Origin: Azospirillum endophyticum
GTDB taxonomy: Bacteria > Pseudomonadota > Alphaproteobacteria > Azospirillales > Azospirillaceae
NCBI RefSeq assembly: GCF_016595245.1
Contig: NZ_JAENHM010000028.1
Coordinates: 40,279-104,278, forward strand
Length of the DNA: 64,000 bases
Reading direction: 5' to 3'
Of the stretch, positions 1-9,336 are shown in pieces (within the stretch, counting starts at the first letter, position 1; each line of letters opens with the position of its first letter). The translations under genes were made by a program, and so were the position numbers. The notes under the pieces are model-generated. The model did not search any database. It was not told the origin of the DNA and saw only the letters and a program-made list of their open reading frames with translations.

Positions 1-596
1 GGCTGGTCTATTTCCCCAAGGGTGCCGCCCCCTTCGATGTCCCCTGGTATGTCGGCTGCGGCCATCTGCTGCGGCGCAGCGCCGTCGAGCAGGTCGGCCT
101 CTACATGCCGGAACTCTACCGCCAGGGCGAGGAGAAGGACCGCTGCCTGCGGCTGGTCGGCGCCGGTTACCGCGTCGTGGCATTGCCCGACGTCATGGTC
201 TACCACGACAAGAGCGAGAAGGGCCGCAAGCCAGGGATGGAGCGCTTCTACAACCACCGCAACGACCTGATCCGCGAGGTGGCGCGCTGCCCGTCCCCGC
301 TGATGGCGTGGCGGCTGGCACGATCCTGGGCCGGCAACAGCTGGAAGAACCTGCGCCACGGCCCGCGCCTGACCGACCTGAAGGTGCTGCTGGCCCTGCC
401 GCAGATCCTCCGCATCGGGCTGAGGCACCGGGCGCCGGTGAGCGTGGAGGCCTATAACCGCTGGCTACATCTGGCGAAGACCGCGGCACCGGCCAGTGCG
501 CCGCCCGCGGAGACGATGGCGGCGGAGACGATCGTCAGCCGGGCTGCATCCCGCCCAGTTGCAGCAGAACGGCCCAGCCCAGCACGATCAGATTGA
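1..596 (+). CDS. Glycosyltransferase family 2, C-terminal part (cut by window start)
   Basis: The reading frame is open from base 3 and gives 197 residues; the N-terminus lies outside the window. The visible start carries VGCGHLLRR, then Y-RQGEEKD and YHDKSEKG, which resemble the acceptor half of GT-A family 2 enzymes (the ED/EKD acidic motif normally holds the catalytic base region). Such enzymes transfer sugars from nucleotide donors to polysaccharide or lipid acceptors. The last 40 residues are Ala/Pro-rich and probably disordered. The 3' end overlaps the convergent MAPEG gene by 62 bp. The family call is good; the substrate cannot be told. Confidence 0.75.
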   Translation, partial: LVYFPKGAAPFDVPWYVGCGHLLRRSAVEQVGLYMPELYRQGEEKDRCLRLVGAGYRVVALPDVMVYHDKSEKGRKPGMERFYNHRNDLIREVARCPSPLMAWRLARSWAGNSWKNLRHGPRLTDLKVLLALPQILRIGLRHRAPVSVEAYNRWLHLAKTAAPASAPPAETMAAETIVSRAASRPVAAERPSPARSD

Positions 597-1113
597 CGGT
601 CAGCGTCATCGCCATGCCCGGCGCCCGCGCGAAGGGATGCACCAGATATCCCGCCCAGAACAGCAGCCGCCCGAGCACGAACAGCCCCGTCGCCACCACC
701 GCGGCGGCCAGCGAGGGCTGCGGCAGGGTGGCGACCAGGGCGGCCAGCGCCGGGACAAAGATGGCGGACTGTTCCACGCTGTTGGCCAGAACCCGCTGGG
801 CGACGCGCTGGCTCCGCGATTCGGGGTCTTCGATCGGATTGAAGGCCTGGGTGCGGCCGCGCATCGCCATCACGCCGCAGACCATGCCGAACATCACCAG
901 CGCCGGCCAGACCGCCAACCGCGCCCACAGCGCCATCCGTGCGCCGGGCGCATTGACGCCCATCGGCGGCGCCACCAGCGACAGCAGCAGGACGAACAGC
1001 AGCACCGTCAGGACCGCCGACGCCCCGTTCAGCAGAAGGGCGCGGAGAACGAGCGACCGGCGCCTGCGGGGGGCCTGGGGGCGAAATCCGGTCTCGGGAC
1101 TGGCGTCGGACAT
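535..1113 (-). CDS. MAPEG family membrane protein
   Basis: A 192-residue protein with about four hydrophobic segments (roughly 25-45, 62-82, 115-140, 165-187). The stretch ESRSQRVAQRVLANSVEQ followed by a GLFVLGRLLFWAGY-like helix is characteristic of MAPEG proteins (membrane-associated proteins in eicosanoid and glutathione metabolism). Bacterial members are integral membrane proteins, often glutathione transferase-like, with unproved substrates. A possible FNR-type palindrome lies about 100 bp upstream (1216-1229). The gene ends inside the convergent glycosyltransferase gene. Confidence 0.7.
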   Translation of the reverse strand: MSDASPETGFRPQAPRRRRSLVLRALLLNGASAVLTVLLFVLLLSLVAPPMGVNAPGARMALWARLAVWPALVMFGMVCGVMAMRGRTQAFNPIEDPESRSQRVAQRVLANSVEQSAIFVPALAALVATLPQPSLAAAVVATGLFVLGRLLFWAGYLVHPFARAPGMAMTLTVNLIVLGWAVLLQLGGMQPG

Positions 1114-1215
1114 TCGGGCGGGGCTCCGTCAAAGGCCGGGATTCGACAAAGGGCTTGTCCCTTCCCATCTGGAAAGAACCGACCCCTGTTCCTTAGACCA
1201 ATAACGGCCCGGCTC

Positions 1216-1229
1216 GTGATTTGGATCAA
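1216..1229. promoter_or_regulatory. Possible FNR/anaerobox site
   Basis: GTGATTTGGATCAA matches the FNR consensus TTGAT-N4-ATCAA at all but one of the ten specified bases. It lies 103 bp upstream of the MAPEG start and inside a 312-bp intergenic stretch. The same window encodes an FnrL-type regulator and has a near-perfect box upstream of ccoN. A single site with no mapped promoter is only suggestive. Confidence 0.35.
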
Positions 1230-1425
1230 GGCCCGGGGGACGCGGCGGGTGTCCCATACCGGTGTGCCGGACGGCATGCCGTCACAGTGTGTTCTAGGGT
1301 TTGCCCTGAAGCGATAGGACTTGCCCTGAGGGGGGAGATATTGTCAGTCTCTCTTTTCGCTACCATGTTCTAACCATCTGCTTCACCATGTGGGTGAACG
1401 CGGGGATCTCGATGGTGGAGGGCCT

Positions 1426-1554
1426 ATGATGGATCTCGTTCTGCTCGGTGGTGCGGTGGCGACGGCTGCGGCGTTGGCCGGCCTGATCGCCACGATGCCC
1501 ACCCCCAAACCGATTCCGATCCGCGTCCGCGACCGGCGCCGCCAGCGTCGCTGA
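1426..1554 (+). CDS. Small hypothetical protein, 42 aa, one membrane segment
   Basis: ATG at 1426 (tandem ATG ATG) is preceded by a GGTGGAGGG ribosome-binding site at about 1413-1421. The product has a hydrophobic N-terminal helix (residues 4-23, LVLLGGAVATAAALAGLIA) followed by a short Pro-rich stretch and a strongly basic tail (RVRDRRRQRR). That is the profile of a small inner-membrane protein with a cytoplasmic positive tail. No family is recognised. The call rests on the start signal and the hydrophobic pattern alone. Confidence 0.45.
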   Translation: MMDLVLLGGAVATAAALAGLIATMPTPKPIPIRVRDRRRQRR

Positions 1555-1590
1555 TCCGCTCGACCGCTTCTCATCGCAGTGACCGCCGGC

Positions 1591-2706
1591 TCACCGCGGC
1601 GGCATCGCTGACTTGAGGAAGCCGACGACAAGGTCCGACACCTGACGATGGATGGCCCCTCGGTCGCGGCCATCTCGATCATGGCCGGTGCGATCGCGGC
1701 AGATCATCCCGTCCCCCGGCTGTTCGGCCTCCAGCAGCGGGATGGCGTCGGCCTTGCAGACGCTCAGGAAGCTGAAATGGCTGGCGTCGGGGATCTCGAC
1801 ATAGCGCGTCCGCTTGCTGGGCAGCAGGGCGGCCAGATGGCGTGATTCCAGATCGACCGGCATCTTCGGATTGCCGGGTCCGGCGCCGACGACCAAAAAC
1901 GCCTTGTCGCTCCCGACAGGACCGTCCGGACCGAGGCTGGCTGGATCGAAGCCCTGCGCCAGACCGAGATCGAGCGTGACGACGGCTGCGACCCGCTCGT
2001 CCGTCAGCGTCCGTGGCGCCCAATTCTGCGTTGTCGGGCCCTGCGCCGCCGAACCATCACCATCCAGTCCGCCGATTCCCGTTCCGCAAGCCGCCATCAA
2101 TGGATGGGTGTTGCAGGCGGCCTCGAGACGCCAGGGCTCGAATCGTCCGCCCGCCAGGGCGATGGCGGTCCATCCGCCGAGCGAATGGCCGATCACCGCC
2201 GCGCGTCCGGCGATGACCAGCCTGGACCAACGGGGCTCCTCGTTCAGCCAGTCGATGACCCGGCTGACATCCCCGGGCCGTTTCCACAGCATGGCGGCGC
2301 CCGGCGGAGCCATGTCCCGGCTGGTCGAGCCGGGATGGTTGGGAGCGGCGACGACATAGCCTTGGGCAGCCAGATCGGCGGCCAGCCATTGCTGGTTGGT
2401 CCAGTTGCCGCCATAGCCGTGCGAGAGCACCACTAGCCCGTGCCTGCCCGCCTGCGGCGGAGCGCCGATCCGGACCGCCGTTCCGACGAAGGCGCGATTG
2501 TCGCCGACCAGCGTGGTCTCCCCCACCGCCTCCGCCGGATACCAGACCGCGACCTCCAGCGCCCGGTACCGGTCCGTCGCGGGCAGCGACAGCCTTTGAA
2601 AGCCGATGGCCAATTCGGCATCGGCAGGTTCGGCACCGGCGGGCATCGCCTGCCATACCACCGACACCGCCAGCACGCGGAGCAGGGACAGGAAGAAGCG
2701 CTTCAT
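1591..2706 (-). CDS. Secreted alpha/beta hydrolase (dienelactone hydrolase/PAF-acetylhydrolase-like)
   Basis: 371 residues from the ATG at 2706; an upstream start at 2724 would add six residues before the signal peptide. The N-terminus MKRFFLSLLRVLAVSVVWQ...AGA is a Sec signal peptide. The oxyanion region LSHGYGGNW is near residue 94, the nucleophile elbow GHSLGGW near 173-178, and the likely catalytic His in DASHFSF near the C-terminus, so the Ser-Asp-His fold is complete. The protein is probably a periplasmic esterase or lipase. A Cys-rich C-terminal third (AACNTH, AACGTG, VCKAD, ICRD) may form disulfides. Confidence 0.75.
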   Translation of the reverse strand: MKRFFLSLLRVLAVSVVWQAMPAGAEPADAELAIGFQRLSLPATDRYRALEVAVWYPAEAVGETTLVGDNRAFVGTAVRIGAPPQAGRHGLVVLSHGYGGNWTNQQWLAADLAAQGYVVAAPNHPGSTSRDMAPPGAAMLWKRPGDVSRVIDWLNEEPRWSRLVIAGRAAVIGHSLGGWTAIALAGGRFEPWRLEAACNTHPLMAACGTGIGGLDGDGSAAQGPTTQNWAPRTLTDERVAAVVTLDLGLAQGFDPASLGPDGPVGSDKAFLVVGAGPGNPKMPVDLESRHLAALLPSKRTRYVEIPDASHFSFLSVCKADAIPLLEAEQPGDGMICRDRTGHDRDGRDRGAIHRQVSDLVVGFLKSAMPPR

Positions 2707-2772
2707 AGCGATGCTCCGCGGCACGGGGCCCAGGCGATGCGACAGGCGATTCGAACGGACCGGCCGGACGGA

Positions 2773-3174
2773 TCAGCGGTCCAGGTCGCGGATCGCGCGG
2801 TTCAGCTCGAACTCCTTCGAGGCGACATGGGCCTCCATCCCGACGATCCGCTTCTCCATGTCGCGGAAGCGCTGGGTCAGGCCGGCGAGCGTCCGGTCGG
2901 GCTTGGTCGATACCGTCCGCCAGAACGCCTCTTCCTCGGCATCGCGATAGAGCTGCGGCGGACGCACCGGCAGCACCATCAGCGCGATGACGTAGGCGAT
3001 CACCAGCGGCACCGAAAAGAAGAACAGGGCGAACAGCATCGCCAGCCGGACGATGGCGGGCTGCACGCCGAAGTAATCGGCGACGCCCGTGCACACCCCA
3101 CCCAGCACCCCGCGCTGCGGATCACGGTAGAGCCGATGCGGATTCGGCGAGTCGTAAGGGGACGCGCGGTCCAT
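2773..3174 (-). CDS. pspC: Phage shock protein C
   Basis: 133 residues; the ATG at 3174 is preceded by GGGAGG at good spacing, so the longer reading frame from 3219 is not used. Residues 8-65 form a PspC domain (LYRDPQRGVLGGVCTGVADYF followed by a hydrophobic helix LAMLFALFFFSVPLVIAYVIALMVLP). PspC sits in the inner membrane, senses envelope stress and recruits PspA. The C-terminal part (MEKRIVGMEAHVASKEFELNRAIRDL) is predicted coiled coil and matches the PspC C-tail that contacts PspA/PspB. It is the last gene of the psp operon, 93 bp after pspB. Confidence 0.93.
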   Translation of the reverse strand: MDRASPYDSPNPHRLYRDPQRGVLGGVCTGVADYFGVQPAIVRLAMLFALFFFSVPLVIAYVIALMVLPVRPPQLYRDAEEEAFWRTVSTKPDRTLAGLTQRFRDMEKRIVGMEAHVASKEFELNRAIRDLDR

Positions 3175-3267
3175 GACTCCTCCCAAGAATTGAATGACTT
3201 GCGTCACCTCCGCCTGCACGGAGATGACGTCGCCGGGGGACGCGGGACCCGGCCCCCCTACCTGTCG

Positions 3268-3495
3268 TCACAGTTTGTTGCGCCAGTTCGGCGCCTCGGT
3301 GTCGAGCACGCGCTCCAGCGCATGGACACGGGCTTCCAGCCGGTTGGAGATCTCCCACAGCTCGGCCAGAAGCCGTTCGTCCTGCGCGGTGAGCCCGCGC
3401 TCCGAGCGCCATTTGGTGATGTAGTGGAAGACGATCCAGACCGGCGCCACCACCACCATGAACAGCACCGCGAGGACGAAACCCAGGAACCCCAT
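3268..3495 (-). CDS. pspB: Phage shock protein B
   Basis: 75 residues, the usual PspB length. An N-terminal membrane helix (residues 3-24) is followed by HYITKWRSERGLTAQDERLLAELWEISNRLEARVHALERVL, the typical PspB amphipathic/coiled-coil segment. PspB works with PspC in the inner membrane to release PspA from PspF during loss of proton-motive force or membrane damage. It lies between pspA (92 bp upstream) and pspC on the same strand. Confidence 0.93.
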   Translation of the reverse strand: MGFLGFVLAVLFMVVVAPVWIVFHYITKWRSERGLTAQDERLLAELWEISNRLEARVHALERVLDTEAPNWRNKL

Positions 3496-3587
3496 GGTCG
3501 TCGGGCCTTCTTATTGTCGTAAGGGGAGGGGGCGGGGCGTCACCGCCCCACCCCCGGCATCAGGCCGGTCGCCAAGCCGATCGCCGG

Positions 3588-4259
3588 TCAGCCGTTGCGG
3601 CGGGCGGCGATACGGGCCTTCAGCGCGGCCAAATCCTCCTCGACCTTGTGGGTCGCCTCGAGTTCGGCGATCTCCTCGGTCAGGCTCTTGGCGCGGCCGA
3701 CGTCATAGGCCTCGACGCGGCCCTCCATCTCGTCCAGGTTGCGTTCGACCTGCTCGAAGCGCGACAGGGCCTCGTTGATCCGCTCGTCATGCAGGGCGCC
3801 GCGCACCTTCACGCGGTTGGCGGCGGTCTGGGTACGGGCGACCAGCGCCTTCTCGCGGGTCTTGGCGTCGGTCAGCTTAGCCTGCAGGCGGGAGATGTCC
3901 TCGTTGGCCTTGGACAGCGCGGCTTCGACCTGAACCAGCTGTTCGGTCAGCGTGTCGGCCTGTTCGGCGACCCTCGACTTGGCCATCAGCGCGCCCTTGG
4001 CCAGATCCTCGCGGTCGCGGGTCAGCGCCACCTCGGCCTTGCGGTCCCACTCGTCGCGCTCGCGGTGGAGGTCGGCGACGCGGCGTTCGATCTCCTTCTT
4101 CTCCGCGATGATCTTGACGGTGGAGGAGCGCACCTCGACCAGCGTGTCCTCCATCTCCTGGACGATCAGGCGGATCAGCTTCTCCGGCTCCTCGGCACGG
4201 TCGAGCAGGGAATTCAGGTTCGACTGCACGATGTCGGTCAGGCGCGAAAAGATGCTCAT
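3588..4259 (-). CDS. pspA: Phage shock protein A
   Basis: 223 residues, full length. It starts MSIFSRLTDIVQSNLNSLLDRAEEPEKLIRL, the conserved PspA/IM30 N-terminal amphipathic helix and linker, and continues as almost uninterrupted coiled coil to the C-terminus. PspA is an ESCRT-III-like membrane-stabilising protein that also inhibits PspF by binding its AAA+ domain. It starts 17 bp after the 54-aa ORF, so the two are almost certainly co-transcribed from the sigma-54 promoter at 4472-4486. Confidence 0.96.
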   Translation of the reverse strand: MSIFSRLTDIVQSNLNSLLDRAEEPEKLIRLIVQEMEDTLVEVRSSTVKIIAEKKEIERRVADLHRERDEWDRKAEVALTRDREDLAKGALMAKSRVAEQADTLTEQLVQVEAALSKANEDISRLQAKLTDAKTREKALVARTQTAANRVKVRGALHDERINEALSRFEQVERNLDEMEGRVEAYDVGRAKSLTEEIAELEATHKVEEDLAALKARIAARRNG

Positions 4260-4276
4260 GGTCTATGTCCCGTCTA

Positions 4277-4441
4277 TCAACCGAGGATGGCGCCGGCGAC
4301 GATGCCGGCGAAGAAGAACAGCCAGCTTTCCGCCGGCCGGGTGGCGAGATAGTTGCGCACGCGGCGCGCCAGCGGGCGGCCTTGCGCGGTGTTGAAGCGG
4401 TCACCACCATAACGGCGGCGGAAATCGCTGAAGTCGCTCAT
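4277..4441 (-). CDS. 54-aa single-pass membrane protein, first gene of psp operon
   Basis: A 54-residue ORF on the pspA strand. Its ATG at 4441 is preceded by AAGGAGG at ideal spacing, and it starts about 20 bp downstream of the expected sigma-54 transcription start. The first 38 residues are charged (DFRRRYGGDRF, RPLARRVRNY) and the C-terminus is a membrane helix (SWLFFFAGIVAGAILG) ending at the stop. This predicts a cytoplasmic basic domain on a C-terminal anchor. It is not PspB, PspC or PspD by sequence. Position suggests a dedicated Psp component; function unknown. Confidence 0.75.
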   Translation of the reverse strand: MSDFSDFRRRYGGDRFNTAQGRPLARRVRNYLATRPAESWLFFFAGIVAGAILG

Positions 4442-4470
4442 GGATGACCTCCTTGCCATGACGCCGGTAT

Positions 4471-4487
4471 CGCAACCGCCGTGCCAA
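4471..4487 (-). promoter_or_regulatory. Sigma-54 (-24/-12) promoter of the psp operon
   Basis: On the minus strand the sequence TGGCACGGCGGTTGC matches the sigma-54 consensus TGGCAC-N5-TTGC at every fixed base: -24 element at 4480-4486, -12 element at 4472-4475. Transcription would begin near 4460, leaving about an 18-nt leader containing the ribosome-binding site of the 54-aa ORF. PspF, encoded divergently at 4604, is the expected activator and would bind in 4500-4600. A weak IHF-like match (CTTCAAACCATTG, 4501-4513) sits between, where IHF bends psp promoters in other bacteria. Confidence 0.88.
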
Positions 4488-4603
4488 ACCGGCCGGATGG
4501 CTTCAAACCATTGCGGCGCCTGGACTCGGTCAGTCCGTCGCAAAAGGCGACCCGGGTTGCCGCATCGCCTTTTGGGCGATATCATCGCTAAATCGGCGAA
4601 TAG

Positions 4604-5650
<1,047 letters not shown>

Positions 5651-5739
5651 GCCGTCCCCGGGCTGCGCGTGTCCCGTGGTATATCGGGTCCTCAACCGCC
5701 GCAGAGCGGTTCATGCGATACGGGAAGGGAAGCAGCACG

Positions 5740-7359
<1,620 letters not shown>

Positions 7360-7381
7360 GGGGCGCTCCCTGCCCCCTTTT
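7360..7381 (+). terminator. Probable terminator after malate synthase
   Basis: GGGGC-GCTCCCT-GCCCC followed by CTTTT starts 1 bp after the aceB stop codon. The stem is short (5 bp) but GC-only, with a T run. It overlaps the last codon of the convergent methyltransferase gene. Confidence 0.5.
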
Positions 7382-8132
7382 ATCCCACCCGCCCCAGCCG
7401 GACGGTTAGCGGCCAGCGGATCCGCCGCTCCGTCTCATGATCACCCCACAGCGACGCGACCTCCTCGGCGAACTCCTCCAGCGGGTTGCGCGCCAGCGCC
7501 CTGGTCGCCGCCTTCACCCCCGACCAGGTGCTCATGTAGCCGAGCAGCCGCGGCAGCGACCAAACCGCCTCCATCGCCAGCGGCGGTGCCGGCAACTCCG
7601 GAAAGGGAAACTCCAGGTCGCGGTAGCCGTTCACCACCTTCCAGCGGTCCGCCGGCCAATAGGGTCCCAGCGTGCCGTTGTGGAAGCGCTCCACCGCCGC
7701 GTCGAGCATCGGGTCGTCCAGTTGCTGCAACCCGTAGCAGACCAGCGCCACCGCCGCCCTCGGCTTCGCCACCCGACGCACCTCGGCATAGAAGCGCTCC
7801 AGGTCGAACCAGTGCGCCGCCTGCGCCGCGACGATCAGGTCGCAGCAGCCGTCGGCAAGGCCGCCGGCCTCCGCCGGGGCGACGGCATAGCGAACACGGC
7901 CATGCGCTTGGGCCTGGGCGATCTGCTCCGCACTGGCGTCGGTGGCATGGACCGCATCGAAGCATCCCGCCAGCGCCACGGAGAACTGGCCGTTGCCGCA
8001 ACCGACGTCCCAGGCCAGCCGGCGGGCCGGCGCCGCATCGGCCAGTACCACCGCCAATTCATCCGGATAGGTCGGGCGGAAGGCGCGGTAATCGCCGGCC
8101 TGGGCGGAGAAGTGATCCTTGAAGAGCGACAT
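7380..8132 (-). CDS. Class I SAM-dependent methyltransferase
   Basis: 250 residues from ATG 8132 (MSLFKDHFSAQAGDYRAFRPTYP). The N-terminal FRPTYP box and motif I WDVGCGNGQFS (about 38-48) place it with the UbiE/Tmt1-like methyltransferase_11 proteins; AQAAHWFDLERFYAEVRRV is the post-motif region of trans-aconitate methyltransferase-like enzymes. It is probably a small-molecule methyltransferase, substrate unknown. It is convergent with aceB and divergent from accA. The reading frame continues upstream to 8459, but that part has no family similarity and overlaps accA, so the later ATG was chosen. Confidence 0.78.
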   Translation of the reverse strand: MSLFKDHFSAQAGDYRAFRPTYPDELAVVLADAAPARRLAWDVGCGNGQFSVALAGCFDAVHATDASAEQIAQAQAHGRVRYAVAPAEAGGLADGCCDLIVAAQAAHWFDLERFYAEVRRVAKPRAAVALVCYGLQQLDDPMLDAAVERFHNGTLGPYWPADRWKVVNGYRDLEFPFPELPAPPLAMEAVWSLPRLLGYMSTWSGVKAATRALARNPLEEFAEEVASLWGDHETERRIRWPLTVRLGRVG

Positions 8133-8325
8133 GGGGTGAAACCGCCTTGCACAACCAGGGCAACGATTAGGCTTGGAATTTCCCGGTCGATAAGGATAAA
8201 CCCTGTGGGTTCGTCGCGGAAGCCTCCCCAGGCTGTCCCGCATCTTTCCGCTGTGGCGCAGGCGCGCCGGGCGTGCTACCAAGCGCGCGCTTTTTTGTGC
8301 GCCTCGCCAACCACCCGTGTCCGGC

Positions 8326-9282
8326 ATGCAGACCTTCCTGGAATTCGAAAAGCCGATCGCCGAGCTTGAAGGCAAGATCGAGGAGTTGCGGCACCTGACC
8401 AACGCCGGCGACATCAACATCGCCGACGAAGTCGCCAAGCTGCAGGCCAAGGTCGACAAGCTCCTGCGGCAGACCTACGCCAAGCTCACGCCCGCGCAGA
8501 AGGTTCAGGTGGCCCGCCACCCCAATCGGCCGCACTGCCTGGACTATGTGCAAGGCCTGATCGAGGACTTCACCCCGCTGGCCGGCGACCGCCATTTCGC
8601 CGAGGACCGCGCGGTCATCGGCGGGCTGGGCCGCTTCCGCGGCCGGTCGGTGGTGGTGATCGGCCAGGAAAAGGGCAACGACACCGAAACCCGCGTCCGC
8701 CACAATTTCGGCATGGCGAAGCCGGAAGGCTACCGCAAGGCCCAGCGCCTGATGGATCTGGCCGACCGCTTCAAGCTGCCGGTCGTCTCGCTGGTCGACA
8801 CCGCCGGCGCCTTCCCCGGCGTCCAGGCGGAGGAGCGCGGCCAGGCCGAGGCCATCGCCAAGAGCATCGAGCGCTGCCTGCGGCTGAACGTGCCGATGGT
8901 CGCCTCGGTCATCGGCGAAGGCGGGTCGGGCGGCGCCATCGCCATCGCCACCGCCGACCGCGTCCTGATGCTGGAACACGCCATCTATTCGGTGATCTCG
9001 CCGGAAGGCTGCGCCTCGATCCTGTGGCGCAGTTCCGACATGGCGGGCGAGGCGGCCATCGCGCTGCGCCTGATCAGCCAGGACCTGAAGGAACTGGGCG
9101 TCATCGACCATGTGGTGAGCGAGCCGATCGGCGGCGCCCATCGCGACCCGGCCGAGACGATCAGGAAGCTGGGCGACTGCATCGAGCAGTCGCTGGGCGA
9201 AATGGACGGCCTGGACGGCGTCACGCTGCGCGCCAAGCGCCGCGAGAAGTTCCTGGAGATGGGGCAGAAGGGGCTGGGCTGA
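8326..9282 (+). CDS. accA: Acetyl-CoA carboxylase carboxyltransferase subunit alpha
   Basis: 318 residues from ATG 8326, which begins with the canonical [18 protein letters not shown]; a GTG three codons earlier is also possible. AccA with AccD transfers carboxyl from carboxybiotin to acetyl-CoA, the first committed step of fatty acid synthesis. The crotonase-like core is intact: [23 protein letters not shown] and [13 protein letters not shown] (acyl-CoA and carboxybiotin binding) and [12 protein letters not shown]. It is monocistronic here. The stop codon lies inside a 14-bp tandem duplication (9267-9294). Confidence 0.97.
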   Translation: MQTFLEFEKPIAELEGKIEELRHLTNAGDINIADEVAKLQAKVDKLLRQTYAKLTPAQKVQVARHPNRPHCLDYVQGLIEDFTPLAGDRHFAEDRAVIGGLGRFRGRSVVVIGQEKGNDTETRVRHNFGMAKPEGYRKAQRLMDLADRFKLPVVSLVDTAGAFPGVQAEERGQAEAIAKSIERCLRLNVPMVASVIGEGGSGGAIAIATADRVLMLEHAIYSVISPEGCASILWRSSDMAGEAAIALRLISQDLKELGVIDHVVSEPIGGAHRDPAETIRKLGDCIEQSLGEMDGLDGVTLRAKRREKFLEMGQKGLG

Positions 9283-9294
9283 AGGGGCTGGGCT
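9267..9294 (+). repeat. 14-bp tandem duplication spanning the accA stop
   Basis: GAAGGGGCTGGGCT occurs twice head to tail; the stop codon TGA begins at the junction (9280-9282). The duplicated copy therefore does not extend the protein. It is probably a replication-slippage product. Confidence 0.8.
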
Positions 9295-9336
9295 GAGTTC
9301 CCTCCCCGTACCCTACCCTCCCGAGCCTGACGCACT

